This document shows positions 1 to 9,072 of a stretch of 64,000 nucleotides of DNA, piece by piece; the stretch's first letter is position 1, and the number at the start of each line of letters is the position of its first letter. Made by a program: the position numbers and the translations under genes. This DNA comes from Bacteroides sp. GTDB lineage: Bacteria > Bacteroidota > Bacteroidia > Bacteroidales > Bacteroidaceae. The notes beneath the pieces are model-generated. The model did no database searches, had not been told where the DNA came from, and worked only from the letters and a program-made list of their open reading frames with translations. The stretch spans positions 24,367 through 88,366 of the forward strand of contig NZ_JASLER010000081.1 in assembly GCF_030151085.1 (NCBI RefSeq). Reading direction: 5' to 3'.

Positions 1-1509
1 TTCGATGATGCAAGATACCCGCCCGCTGAAAGAGGCGATTCTGATGAAGGCTTTCTGAGATGCATCGTAATAGCAGACGCCATTGGAGGTGCCAATATAA
101 ATGAGTCCGTTACTGGCTTTATAGAGTTCGAATACGCGTGAAGAGGGAAGGCTGGTCTTGTCAGCAGGGTTGTGGAGGAAAGTTTCAACTTTTCCTGTCT
201 TTAAGTCGAATACTTCCAGGCCTCTTTCGTAGGTGGCTGCAAATAACTTGTCTCCGTCCAATAGAAGGTCGTGTATGCAGTAATAAGTGGAGCCTATATC
301 AGCAGCACTTCTGAAAGCACTGATTGCTTGGGTTTTTGCATTAAAGCGGAAGATTCCATTATCATCGGTGCCAATCCAGTAATTGCTGTCTTTGTCTTCG
401 CGCACCACGTTGATCACTTTGCCGGCAAGGCTGCCGGGAGTGGGTGAGCAACTGTAGTATTCAAAGTTGTTTTGAAAGGAGGAGTAGAACTTGATACCGT
501 CGAAATAGGAGCCCAGCCAAAGGCTTTCTTCCTTGTCGATATACAGGGCATAGATAAACTTGTTGACTCCGGTTCTTATCTTTAGTTGCGGATTATTCGA
601 AGACATTACTTCTCCTGTTCCCGTTTTGAAAATACCTACTCCATTGTCCGATGCGACGAGAAGTTCACCGGGGCGATATTCTTTGATATCATGGATGTGA
701 TATAGTAGGTTATTGGCGCTCTTGTCCTGAAAGTTAGTGAAAGTTTCGGTGGAAGGATTGAACAGGTCTATTCCGTTTTGGAAAGTACCTATCCAGAGGT
801 TCCCGTACGAGTCTTCGAATATGCTTTGAATGGAATTATCCGAAACACTCTGTGGAGTCTTTCCTTTTTGGTAAGTTTTGAATTTATTATTCTTTATGTC
901 GTAGCGGCATAGACCTTCCGAATAGGTTCCAATCCACAGGTTCTGTTTGCTGTCCAGTTGCAGGGTCATGATAACATCTTGGGGGATGCAGTTCGTTTGA
1001 CCGGGGATGTTGCGGTATGCTTGAAGCTTTGTTTTACTTCCGGGTGAAAAGCGGTATAAGCCTTTTCCGTTTGTGGCGATCCATACATTGTGGTCGTTGT
1101 CCTCTATCATGTCGGTGACATACGACTGTATGGTTTCTCCTGTCTCCGTTTTGGCTTCAAAGGGAATGAATGTATCTGTTTTTGAGTCATAGATTACGAT
1201 TCCGTTGTCCAGCCCGATCCACATCCGACCTCTGTAGTCGATAAATATCTTTTTCACACTATTGCTGGTGGTGGCATCAATGTACTTGGATAGATAGTAG
1301 TTCTTGAAGCGGATTCCGTCGAAGCGGCTCAACCCGTCGTCGGTGCCGAACCATAGGAAACCGCAGGAGTCTTGCAGAATGCTGTAAACCCTGTTGGCTG
1401 CCAAGCCGTCGTCCATGGTGTATGCGGTGGAGAAGATGCGCTGTGCATTCAATGTAAAGCACCAGATGCATAACAATTGTATGACTACAAAAAGGATGAG
1501 TTTCTTCAT
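1..1509 (-). CDS. Hybrid two-component system regulator (HTCS), N-terminal part, cut by window edge
   Basis: Reading the minus strand from the ATG at 1509 gives a signal peptide (MKKLILFVVIQLLCIWCF..LNA) and then a continuous series of two-component-regulator propeller repeats. Examples are LWFGTDDGLSRFDGIRF, MWIGLDNGIVIYD, LWIGTYSEGLCRYD and LWIGTFQNGIDLF. This is the periplasmic sensor half of Bacteroides HTCS proteins, which bind a PUL-derived oligosaccharide and regulate the adjacent PUL through C-terminal kinase, receiver and AraC domains. Those domains would lie left of base 1 and are not seen. The gene is divergent from GH20, so it is the natural regulator of PUL A. An in-frame ATG at 1593 would add 28 residues. 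I prefer 1509 because it starts a clean signal peptide, but the likely promoter at 1642-1649 allows either. Confidence 0.9.
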   Translation of the reverse strand, partial: MKKLILFVVIQLLCIWCFTLNAQRIFSTAYTMDDGLAANRVYSILQDSCGFLWFGTDDGLSRFDGIRFKNYYLSKYIDATTSNSVKKIFIDYRGRMWIGLDNGIVIYDSKTDTFIPFEAKTETGETIQSYVTDMIEDNDHNVWIATNGKGLYRFSPGSKTKLQAYRNIPGQTNCIPQDVIMTLQLDSKQNLWIGTYSEGLCRYDIKNNKFKTYQKGKTPQSVSDNSIQSIFEDSYGNLWIGTFQNGIDLFNPSTETFTNFQDKSANNLLYHIHDIKEYRPGELLVASDNGVGIFKTGTGEVMSSNNPQLKIRTGVNKFIYALYIDKEESLWLGSYFDGIKFYSSFQNNFEYYSCSPTPGSLAGKVINVVREDKDSNYWIGTDDNGIFRFNAKTQAISAFRSAADIGSTYYCIHDLLLDGDKLFAATYERGLEVFDLKTGKVETFLHNPADKTSLPSSRVFELYKASNGLIYIGTSNGVCYYDASQKAFIRIASFSGRVSCIIE

Positions 1510-1641
1510 GGGGTGTTGCTTGACTTTGTTCTCAAATGATTTGCCGTTGGCAATATTAGGAAGAATAAGTAGCAATAACAAACGATAAGTCATCTTTTTA
1601 GCGGCAGGAAAGAACTTTTGAAAACGAACGAAAAATGCGTT

Positions 1642-1649
1642 CAAATCTA
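1642..1649 (-). promoter_or_regulatory. Likely -7 element of the PUL A HTCS gene
   Basis: CAAATCTA on the plus strand is TAGATTTG on the minus strand, matching Bacteroides TAnnTTTG. No TTTG lies at the usual -33 distance. Transcription would begin near 1635, upstream of both possible HTCS starts. Confidence 0.4.
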
Positions 1650-1707
1650 GGATAATTACAGGTGAAAATGTACTCAGGATAATAATTGGCTGTAGCATTC
1701 TTATTCT

Positions 1708-1753
1708 TTTGTACGCGATTCTCCCGGCTGTATAGTTTGCTGTGTTATTTTTG
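1708..1753 (+). promoter_or_regulatory. PUL A promoter 1: GTACGCGATTC element plus TAnnTTTG
   Basis: TTTGTACGCGATTCT (1708-1722) is followed by TATTTTTG (1746-1753). The G of GTACGC lies exactly 35 bases before the T of the -7 element, as in the two sister promoters near 5859 and 16193. The upstream element is too far out for a -33 box, so it is more likely an activator site. A start of transcription near 1760 leaves only about 9 nt before the ATG at 1769, which makes the ATG at 1781 an alternative start. Confidence 0.75.
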
Positions 1754-1768
1754 CAGCTATAATCTTAA

Positions 1769-3919
1769 ATGAATACTGTAATGAAGACATCACTAATCAG
1801 TTTTATACTAGCCAGTCTGTCAATAGCTTTTTGGGGAGTGGCTCATTCCGCTACCCGGACAATTCCTGTCATTCCGCTACCAGCTCAATATGAGTGGGGG
1901 AATGGCTTCTTCCCGATAGACTCTGTATTGTTTTTCTCAGGCTTACCTCTTGCCGGAATAGAATGCGTTGTGGATGAACGTTTGTCCGATTTGGGCAAAG
2001 AAGGGTATCTGTTGGATGTTACAAGGAAAGGTATCTCACTGAAAGCACAGTCAGAAGCCGGATTATTCTATGGCAAGGTTACATTGCGGCAGCTTTATAC
2101 AAAAGAAGGCATACCTTGCATACGGATAAAAGATATTCCTCGCTTTGCTCACAGAGGTATCATGCTCGATGTTTCGAGGCACTTCTTTTCGAAAGAAGAA
2201 GTCAAGAAACTTATCGACCGGATGTCTTTCTATAAACTCAATCGCTTTCATTGGCATCTTACAGATGACGGAGGATGGCGTTTCGAGGTGGATGATTATC
2301 CGGAACTGACCCGGACCGCTGCTTTTCGTACCGATCATGTATGGCAGGACTGGTGGAAGAATGGTGGTAAGTTTGCTAAAGAAAATACCCCAGGCGCTTG
2401 TGGCGGATATTATACAAAGGCAGATATAAAAGAAATAGTGGATTATGCCTCTGAAAGGTTTATCACCATTATTCCCGAAGTTGAGTTTCCTGGACATTCA
2501 AAAGAAGTATTTGCTGCCTATCCTAACCTTTGTTGTGCGGGTAAACCTTACTCGGGAGGAACATTTTGTGTAGGCAATGAGGATACATACACTTTTATGA
2601 ATAGCGTACTGAAAACGGTTATGGAACTGTTTCCGTCTGAAATAATACATATAGGAGGTGACGAAACCAATACAACTCCCTGGACTAATTGTGCCAAGTG
2701 CCAGGAGTTGATGCGACGCGAGGGCATGGCTGATGTCCACGAACTTCATAATTACATCATCGGCAAAGCGGAAAATATTCTAAGAGCCGGAGGTCGTCGT
2801 CTGACCGGATGGGACGAAATAGCCAGTGAGAAATTGGATAAAAGTTCTGTAGTCATGTCTTGGCAAGGCGAGCAGGCAGGAATTGACGCGGCTCGAAAAG
2901 GATATGATGTTATTCTTACCCCTCTTCATTACTTGTATCTGGATTATTTCCAATCATCTCCCGATAAAGAACCTTTAGCGCACGATGGTTATACTCCGAT
3001 TGAAAAGGTTTATGCATACAATCCTGTTCCCGATACACTAGGTGCTGCACATCTGCCTCACTTCCTGGGCATTCAAGGCAATATATGGACAGAGTGGATA
3101 GCGAATGAAGAGCACTTGGAGTATATGGCTTTTCCGCGCACACTGGCTGTAGCCGAAGTAGCCTGGACTCCCCAGCAAATGCGCTCCTGGTCTGATTTCA
3201 GAAGCCGCTTGGCTCCTCATATCAGCCGGCTGCAACAGGAGGGTGTTAATACCTATACTTTGTCTTCGGACGTAGAGGCTGTCATGGAAAGCGATGTAAC
3301 ACAGAAAATGTTGAAGGTTATCTTGAAGTGTGAGAGGGATGATGTTGATATACGTTATACGACTGACGGTAAGATTCCCACAGAACATAGCTTGCCGTAC
3401 CACAAACCACTATTGCTCAAAGACTCGCTTTTACTTAAGGCGGCAACTTTCAGAGAGGGGAAGATGCAAGGCGATGTATTCACGCAGACATACTATTATC
3501 ATAAAGGTATAGGAAAGAAAGTAGAGAGCTCTTTGCGCAATGTTGCCGCAAGGATTCTTACGGATGGCTGTATTGGAGGGAAAACCTATCTGGATGGAAG
3601 TTGGGTGAACTTTTCAGGCAATCAGTATTTTACATTGGATTTAGGTTGTGTTGAAGCGGTCCATCAAATATCAACCCGGTGGATGCAACTTCACGCAGGT
3701 GCACGGCGGAATCTGCCCCAACAGATAGAAGTACTCTTCTCGGTCGATGGCAAAGAATATGTTTCCGGAGGAACTATCCTGAAAAAAGATTTGGAGGCAT
3801 CTCCGGCATTGCAATATCAATACTATAGCTTGAATACCTCGTTGCGTGCAAGATTTGTGCGTATCAATGTATTGGCTGGTAATGGGGGGATGTCATTGGA
3901 CGAATTTGTTGTAGGCTAA
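1769..3919 (+). CDS. Secreted GH20 beta-N-acetylhexosaminidase with C-terminal F5/8-type domain
   Basis: The 716-aa protein begins with a signal peptide ending near HSA, followed by a short GH20b-like domain. The GH20 barrel runs from RGIMLDVSRHFFS to about residue 500. The catalytic Asp-Glu pair is D298-E299 in HIGGDETNT, the substrate-assisted hexosaminidase motif, and HWHLTDDGGWR is also typical. After the barrel come a chitobiase-like beta-sandwich (IRYTTDGKIPTEHS) and a discoidin-like carbohydrate-binding domain (about 590-716). It should remove terminal GlcNAc or GalNAc in the periplasm or at the surface. It leads the operon that includes the thioredoxin-like gene 50 bp downstream. The exact start (1769 or 1781) is uncertain. 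Confidence 0.93.
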   Translation: MNTVMKTSLISFILASLSIAFWGVAHSATRTIPVIPLPAQYEWGNGFFPIDSVLFFSGLPLAGIECVVDERLSDLGKEGYLLDVTRKGISLKAQSEAGLFYGKVTLRQLYTKEGIPCIRIKDIPRFAHRGIMLDVSRHFFSKEEVKKLIDRMSFYKLNRFHWHLTDDGGWRFEVDDYPELTRTAAFRTDHVWQDWWKNGGKFAKENTPGACGGYYTKADIKEIVDYASERFITIIPEVEFPGHSKEVFAAYPNLCCAGKPYSGGTFCVGNEDTYTFMNSVLKTVMELFPSEIIHIGGDETNTTPWTNCAKCQELMRREGMADVHELHNYIIGKAENILRAGGRRLTGWDEIASEKLDKSSVVMSWQGEQAGIDAARKGYDVILTPLHYLYLDYFQSSPDKEPLAHDGYTPIEKVYAYNPVPDTLGAAHLPHFLGIQGNIWTEWIANEEHLEYMAFPRTLAVAEVAWTPQQMRSWSDFRSRLAPHISRLQQEGVNTYTLSSDVEAVMESDVTQKMLKVILKCERDDVDIRYTTDGKIPTEHSLPYHKPLLLKDSLLLKAATFREGKMQGDVFTQTYYYHKGIGKKVESSLRNVAARILTDGCIGGKTYLDGSWVNFSGNQYFTLDLGCVEAVHQISTRWMQLHAGARRNLPQQIEVLFSVDGKEYVSGGTILKKDLEASPALQYQYYSLNTSLRARFVRINVLAGNGGMSLDEFVVG

Positions 3920-3969
3920 GAAAAGCGTAGAAAGATATAGTATAATATTCACCTGAAATTTTTATTGTT

Positions 3970-5418
3970 ATGAACTGTTACATTAGAAAAGCATTACTCT
4001 TATTACTGCTTGTCACGCCTTTCAGTTTAGCGTTTCCACAAAAAGCGATAAGCATTCAAGGATTCTCTCAAATAGATCAGGTTGGCCGTATCGATTTATT
4101 GCCTCCGGTTCTATTTTGGTGGAGTACCTATTATAAACCTGAACGTACTGTTTTTGAGAAAACGGCATCAGGTCGTTTCTGTCTGGAGAAAGCAATCAAC
4201 CATCCTGAGGAACTTATGTTTAGTTTGCCTTATTCATGGTCTCAATCCGTTTTTGCAATGCCCGGAGATTCTATGCAATTTATGGTTGATTCAATAGCAG
4301 AAGGTAATTCAAAGAGTTACTACATGAAATTCACAGGAAAGAATGCGGCCCAGTGGAATTATGGGCATCTTTTCCGTGTGAGATTTCCTTATAAAGACAG
4401 ACCTACTTTTAAAAAAGGGGAAAATATTGGAGACTATAAGCATACAGTGGCAGTTTGGAAAGAGCAACAATTGGATTTTCTTCGGGCATACAGGCAGGAG
4501 CATACACTGACGGATGATTTCCTGGCTTATGCCAATGCATGTATTGATAATAATTATGCTTTCCAATTGTATTTGCCAATAAGGAAGGAACTTATTCCTA
4601 AAGATTCTATTCCAGCCGATTACCTGAGTGAAGTTGACAAGATGAATTTTAATGATGATAAACTATTGGATTGTTTCAAGGAAACATTGATCTTGAGATA
4701 TATTCATTGCTATACAGATGACAAATGGAATCAGTTCGATACGCTTTACCAAAATATTGTGGACCATTTCACGGGGCAGACTCGTGCTTACTTACTGACT
4801 TCGTTAATTGGTGAATTCGCTGAACGCCAAGACCAGTCGCACGCTGCTCAACTGTCGAATGCTATAAAGGAATCTGGCAAGTACGTCCAAGAACCGCTTT
4901 ATGCAGATTGTATCAAGAAGAGTGAAGAGTTTTATCTTAAATTGAAAAAGGGTATACCCGAAGACATTTTGACCAATGTCTTTATTGTTCCTTATGGCTC
5001 TTCCTCCACCATTTCTTTCAAAGAATTGTTGGATAGTTTGAAAGGCAAACCTGTTTACATTGACTTTTGGGCGAGTTGGTGCAGCCCCTGTAAATCAGAT
5101 ATTGCCAACTCGGCAGAATCAAAGAAGTATCTGAATGAAAAAGGAGTTGTCTACTTGTATCTTTCCGTAGATAAGGATGCTGAGAAATGGGAAGCTACTG
5201 CCAAAAGTGAAGGAGTAACAGAGAACCAATACCTCCTAAAGAATAATGTGGATTGTCCGTTACTCAAATATCTGAATATCGGTTTCTTTCCTAAATATGT
5301 TCTTCTAGACCGTGCTCACAAACTGATAGACATGAGTGCGCCGCGTCCGACTCCGACTTTTTTCCCTAGATTGAAAGAAATTGTCTCAGGCATAGATGCT
5401 AAAGTAGTCAGGTTTTAA
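3970..5418 (+). CDS. TlpA-like thioredoxin-fold protein
   Basis: This 482-aa exported protein has a signal peptide ending near LAFPQ, a long N-terminal region without recognisable motif (about 25-340) and a C-terminal TlpA/AhpC-type thioredoxin fold. The fold reads VYIDFWASWCSPCKSD, with a CxxC pair at C371 and C374. The family reduces or exchanges disulphides in the periplasm, and similar multi-domain thioredoxins often sit in Bacteroides PULs, where their client is unknown. It follows GH20 in the same direction with a 50-bp gap and is probably co-transcribed. It is followed by a 561-bp non-coding stretch before SusC. Confidence 0.85.
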   Translation: MNCYIRKALLLLLLVTPFSLAFPQKAISIQGFSQIDQVGRIDLLPPVLFWWSTYYKPERTVFEKTASGRFCLEKAINHPEELMFSLPYSWSQSVFAMPGDSMQFMVDSIAEGNSKSYYMKFTGKNAAQWNYGHLFRVRFPYKDRPTFKKGENIGDYKHTVAVWKEQQLDFLRAYRQEHTLTDDFLAYANACIDNNYAFQLYLPIRKELIPKDSIPADYLSEVDKMNFNDDKLLDCFKETLILRYIHCYTDDKWNQFDTLYQNIVDHFTGQTRAYLLTSLIGEFAERQDQSHAAQLSNAIKESGKYVQEPLYADCIKKSEEFYLKLKKGIPEDILTNVFIVPYGSSSTISFKELLDSLKGKPVYIDFWASWCSPCKSDIANSAESKKYLNEKGVVYLYLSVDKDAEKWEATAKSEGVTENQYLLKNNVDCPLLKYLNIGFFPKYVLLDRAHKLIDMSAPRPTPTFFPRLKEIVSGIDAKVVRF

Positions 5419-5470
5419 TTCTGCATTGCAATGAATGTTTCAGTTTGCTTCAAGTCTGTTGGATATTAAT

Positions 5471-5638
5471 AGAAAACTTCCTCAACCCTTATTTGAAACC
5501 TCCTTTGAGTAGATATAAAAGTTGCTTTTGTAATACTGAAAACTATAACCGAAGCTTTTGATTATAAAACCGAAGATTCTGATTATAGTTTGTCTTATAT
5601 TCAAAGACACTTTTATATCTATATAAAGCAAGTTTTCT
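5471..5638. repeat. Nested imperfect palindrome
   Basis: Three pairs of arms are visible. GATATAAAAG (5512-5521) pairs with CTTTTATATC (5610-5619), and ACTATAA (5542-5548) with TTATAGT (5583-5589); both are centred at 5565.5. An outer pair AGAAAACTT (5471-5479) / AAGTTTTCT (5630-5638) is offset by 11 bp. Between the inner arms lies a direct repeat AACCGAAG (5548 and 5569). It may be a transcript-end hairpin for the upstream operon or a small mobile repeat. Confidence 0.6.
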
Positions 5639-5855
5639 CTTAACAGTGAGTAATTTTTATATTAATAAAGCGAATCAGAAATTAAAGGAACTATCGATTC
5701 GTTTAGTAGTTGGAAGAGTTCCAGCCGATACTCCTCTCATATTAATGAATGCTACTTCTTGAACTAGAGTAAAATCGTTCAAGTTCAGGATAAAATCAAC
5801 AAGAGGGTATTGTTGTTTCTCTAAAATCTTCCTTGCTTAACGATATTATCCTTTA

Positions 5856-5901
5856 TTTGTACGCGATTCTTCTACCTCAATCGGCGTAGTCGTTACCTTT
5901 G
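5856..5901 (+). promoter_or_regulatory. PUL A promoter 2 (SusC): GTACGCGATTC element plus TAnnTTTG
   Basis: TTTGTACGCGATTCT (5856-5870) is identical over 15 bases to the element before GH20. TACCTTTG (5894-5901) follows at the same 35-base offset from the G of GTACGC. Confidence 0.8.
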
Positions 5902-5979
5902 CAAGCAGAACCTTTGTAGATGGAGTTGCGCAACGACACGACGGGTTTATTAAAAATGTTATCTTAATCAACTACTATT

Positions 5980-8900
5980 ATGAATGTAGAAAAAACATCA
6001 GAAAAGCATGTCGGCTTCTTATATAAGCGTCGACTATTAAACAAGCTCTCCGCTTTGTTAGCACTATTCATTATTCTGGCTTTTACCACGGCAAGCGCAC
6101 AAAGCTTGCAGAAGAAGGTGATAACGGGAACCGTTACCGACCAGGCAGGCGAATCAATCATCGGAGCCAACGTTCTTGAAAAAGGAACATCCAACGGAAC
6201 TATTACGGATATAGATGGAAAGTTTAAACTCGAAGTAGATGCCAAAGGCGTTATTGTGGTGTCATTCATAGGATATACTACGTCTGAAACTCCGGTAGGA
6301 AAACAGACAAACTTCAATATTAAACTGCAAGACGATTCACAGGCGTTGAGCGAGGTCGTAGTGGTAGGTTACGGTGTGCAACGCAAAGTAACCACTAGTG
6401 GAGCCGTATCGAAAGTCGACGGTGGCGAACTGACTAAAGTTGTGATGCCCAATGCTGCAAAAGCATTGCAAGGACAAGTGTCGGGTCTGACCATTATCGA
6501 CCGTGGTGGCGCTCCCGGCTCAGATAGTCCTGTAATCTACCTGCGTGGTATCGGTACGACCGGTTCTTCTTCACCACTCGTTTTGGTAGATGGTGTGGAG
6601 ATGTCGCTCAGCGCCGTACCTTCTTCGGAGATTGATAATATCTCAGTGCTGAAAGATGCCGCTTCGGCTTCTATCTACGGTTCGCGTGCGGCACATGGTG
6701 TAATCCTTGTTACTACTAAGAAAGGAAAAGCAGGTAAAATAAATGTAAGCTATAATGGCTCTATCGGTCTACAAGACAGAGCAATAAAGGCCAAGCAAGT
6801 TTCGGCTCGCGAATATATGGAAATGGTAAATGAGGCTATTCTGAACTCGGGCAAAGCAAAAGGAAAATATTCCGAAGACGACATTATTGCCACAGAAAGA
6901 GGAACAGACCCTTATAAACATGCCTATAACGTATGGCCTGACGAAGTATTCAAGAGTACTTACATCACTGAACATAACCTATCCGTAAACGGTGGCAATG
7001 AAAACGCCCGTTACTTGGTGTCATTCAATTACCTGGATCAACCCGGTCTGACAGCCAATACGAACTTTGAACGTTACAATTACCGCACAAGCACAGAACT
7101 CAAGATAAATAAGTACATCAAACTGAACAGCGATATTACCTATCGTCACGATGACCGCCTTAAACCCCAGAAGTTGGGCGATGCCTTGTATCGTGCCTGG
7201 GCTATGCAGCCCACTTCTCCCATCCGTTATGAAAATGGCGACTATGCACTGGATGGACAGAATCTGAATGCAGTATCTTATACCGACCTGAATGTGGTAG
7301 GTGAGGAACGCTATGTATGTGACGCTATCTTTGGGCAGGCTAAAGTCGATATAGAACCGCTGAAGGACCTCGTGTTCACGGGTCTCGTATCATTGAACGG
7401 ACTTTGGGATCGTCAGAAGATTCACTATAAAAATCATAAGTATTATAATGAAGAAGGCAAGCTCGTTACACAAAATAACAATCCCAATAGCGTAGAAGAT
7501 GCACGCAACAACCGCTACGAACTTACACTGCGTTTCCTTGCTAACTATAAGAAACAGCTGGGCGAAAATCATAGTCTCTCTTTCCTTTATGGTATGGAGC
7601 AGACATCCTATCGCAACTACTGGTCGAAAGCACAGCGCAAAGATTTGATTTCGGACGAACTTCCCGATGTATCACTTGGTTCGGCAGCCAGCCAGTTTGC
7701 CGACGGTACTCCCAAAATGTGGGGCATCAACTCATTCTTCGGTCGTATCAACTACGGTTTTAAGGACAGATATTTGTTTGAAGCTAATCTGCGTGCCGAT
7801 GGCTCTTCACGATTTGCTGAAGGACACAAATGGGGCGTTTTCCCTTCTTTCTCTGCCGCATGGCGCATCTCGGAAGAGAACTTCATGAAGAGCCTTACCT
7901 TTATTGACAACCTGAAGTTGCGTGCTTCATGGGGACAAACCGGTAACGAGCGTATTGACGAATTTATGTACCTTCCGCAATATGGAACTGAAAATGTAAT
8001 TGTTAACAACGTGCTATCAACAGCTGTTCGCCAAACCAAGATGGCTAATCCTGACATAACTTGGGAAACAGTAGAGCAAACTAACATCGGTCTGGACTTC
8101 AGCATGTGGAACGGTCAGTTCTTCGGAGAGATAGACTGGTATCGCAAGGACACAAAAGATATTCTGCTGGCATTGGGTATTCCCCGCTTCATCGGGCTCG
8201 ATGCTCCCATGCAGAATGCCGGTGTAGTAAGAAATAGTGGTATTGAGACAATGCTTGGTTTCCGTAAGTCATTTAAAGACTTCAAGTTTACTACTTCGGT
8301 GAACTTCTCTTATAACGATAATAAATGGGTAGACCGTGGCAGTGATGAACGTAATATCAACGGTTGGACTATTCAGGCAGTAGGTTCACCCATACATGCA
8401 TTCTATATTTACAAAGCCGATGGGCTGATAGCCAACGACGAGGAACTTGCCGAATACAAAGCAAACCATAAGTCCGACCCACGTGGTATGGCAGTGTTGA
8501 AAGCCGGTGATGTGAAGTTTGTAGACACTAATAAGGACGGTACAATTGATTCTAAGGACCGCCAGATATACAGACCTAATATTCCTGCGTATACATTCGG
8601 ATTGAATCTGAATGCCGAATATAAGGGGCTGGACTTGAGTTTGTTCTTCCAAGGTTCTGCTGGTGGCAATCAATTCCTCGAAAAAGAATATGTAGAAGGA
8701 CCCAACTATGAAGTGTTCACTGGTATACACTTCCGCGACCGTTGGACGGAAACCAATCAACGCGGTGATGCTTCTATGCCTCGTCTTGAAGCTGCCAATA
8801 ACCGCAATTCATCTAATTACAACTCTTTCTTCTTGCAAAATTGTTCGTACCTCCGCCTGAAGAATGTTCAGTTGGGTTATACACTGCCCGCTACTTTTGT

Positions 8901-9063
8901 AAAGAAAATAGGCATGAACAAACTGAGAGTGTATGTATCAGGTTCCAACCTGCTTACTTTCAGTGGCATGTTCCAAGGGATAGATCCGGAAAAAGAAAAT
9001 GGAAGATTGGATGCTTATCCCACCCTGCGTACAATAAACTTTGGTGTTAACATTAATTTCTAA
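5980..9063 (+). CDS. SusC/RagA-type TonB-linked outer-membrane transporter
   Basis: The 1027-aa protein has an export signal with an extended N-region ending near ASAQ (about 41). A carboxypeptidase-regulatory-like domain follows (VITGTVTDQAGESIIGANV, about 48-125), then the SusC signature LSEVVVVGYGVQRK, a plug domain ending near SRAAHGVILVTTKKGKAG, and a long beta-barrel ending in FGVNINF. SusC proteins import oligosaccharides across the outer membrane with a SusD lid, powered by TonB. The partner SusD starts 9 bp downstream. It is preceded by the shared PUL A promoter. The length is normal and there is no sign of damage. Confidence 0.96.
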   Translation: MNVEKTSEKHVGFLYKRRLLNKLSALLALFIILAFTTASAQSLQKKVITGTVTDQAGESIIGANVLEKGTSNGTITDIDGKFKLEVDAKGVIVVSFIGYTTSETPVGKQTNFNIKLQDDSQALSEVVVVGYGVQRKVTTSGAVSKVDGGELTKVVMPNAAKALQGQVSGLTIIDRGGAPGSDSPVIYLRGIGTTGSSSPLVLVDGVEMSLSAVPSSEIDNISVLKDAASASIYGSRAAHGVILVTTKKGKAGKINVSYNGSIGLQDRAIKAKQVSAREYMEMVNEAILNSGKAKGKYSEDDIIATERGTDPYKHAYNVWPDEVFKSTYITEHNLSVNGGNENARYLVSFNYLDQPGLTANTNFERYNYRTSTELKINKYIKLNSDITYRHDDRLKPQKLGDALYRAWAMQPTSPIRYENGDYALDGQNLNAVSYTDLNVVGEERYVCDAIFGQAKVDIEPLKDLVFTGLVSLNGLWDRQKIHYKNHKYYNEEGKLVTQNNNPNSVEDARNNRYELTLRFLANYKKQLGENHSLSFLYGMEQTSYRNYWSKAQRKDLISDELPDVSLGSAASQFADGTPKMWGINSFFGRINYGFKDRYLFEANLRADGSSRFAEGHKWGVFPSFSAAWRISEENFMKSLTFIDNLKLRASWGQTGNERIDEFMYLPQYGTENVIVNNVLSTAVRQTKMANPDITWETVEQTNIGLDFSMWNGQFFGEIDWYRKDTKDILLALGIPRFIGLDAPMQNAGVVRNSGIETMLGFRKSFKDFKFTTSVNFSYNDNKWVDRGSDERNINGWTIQAVGSPIHAFYIYKADGLIANDEELAEYKANHKSDPRGMAVLKAGDVKFVDTNKDGTIDSKDRQIYRPNIPAYTFGLNLNAEYKGLDLSLFFQGSAGGNQFLEKEYVEGPNYEVFTGIHFRDRWTETNQRGDASMPRLEAANNRNSSNYNSFFLQNCSYLRLKNVQLGYTLPATFVKKIGMNKLRVYVSGSNLLTFSGMFQGIDPEKENGRLDAYPTLRTINFGVNINF

Positions 9064-9072
9064 TACAACAAG

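Larger units (their letters stand above)
5419..5979. other. Non-coding stretch between thioredoxin-like gene and SusC
   Basis: No credible gene was found on either strand. It holds a nested imperfect palindrome (5471-5638) and the SusC promoter (5856-5901), which leaves a 5' leader of about 70 nt before the ATG at 5980. The rest is A+T-rich without visible structure. Confidence 0.7.

Noticed and set aside
2063..2497. Long minus-strand frame opposite GH20 and many similar antisense frames under SusC, GH43 and GH3 genes
   Set aside because: They show no domain signatures, signal peptides or spacing of their own and mirror the codon structure of the real genes.
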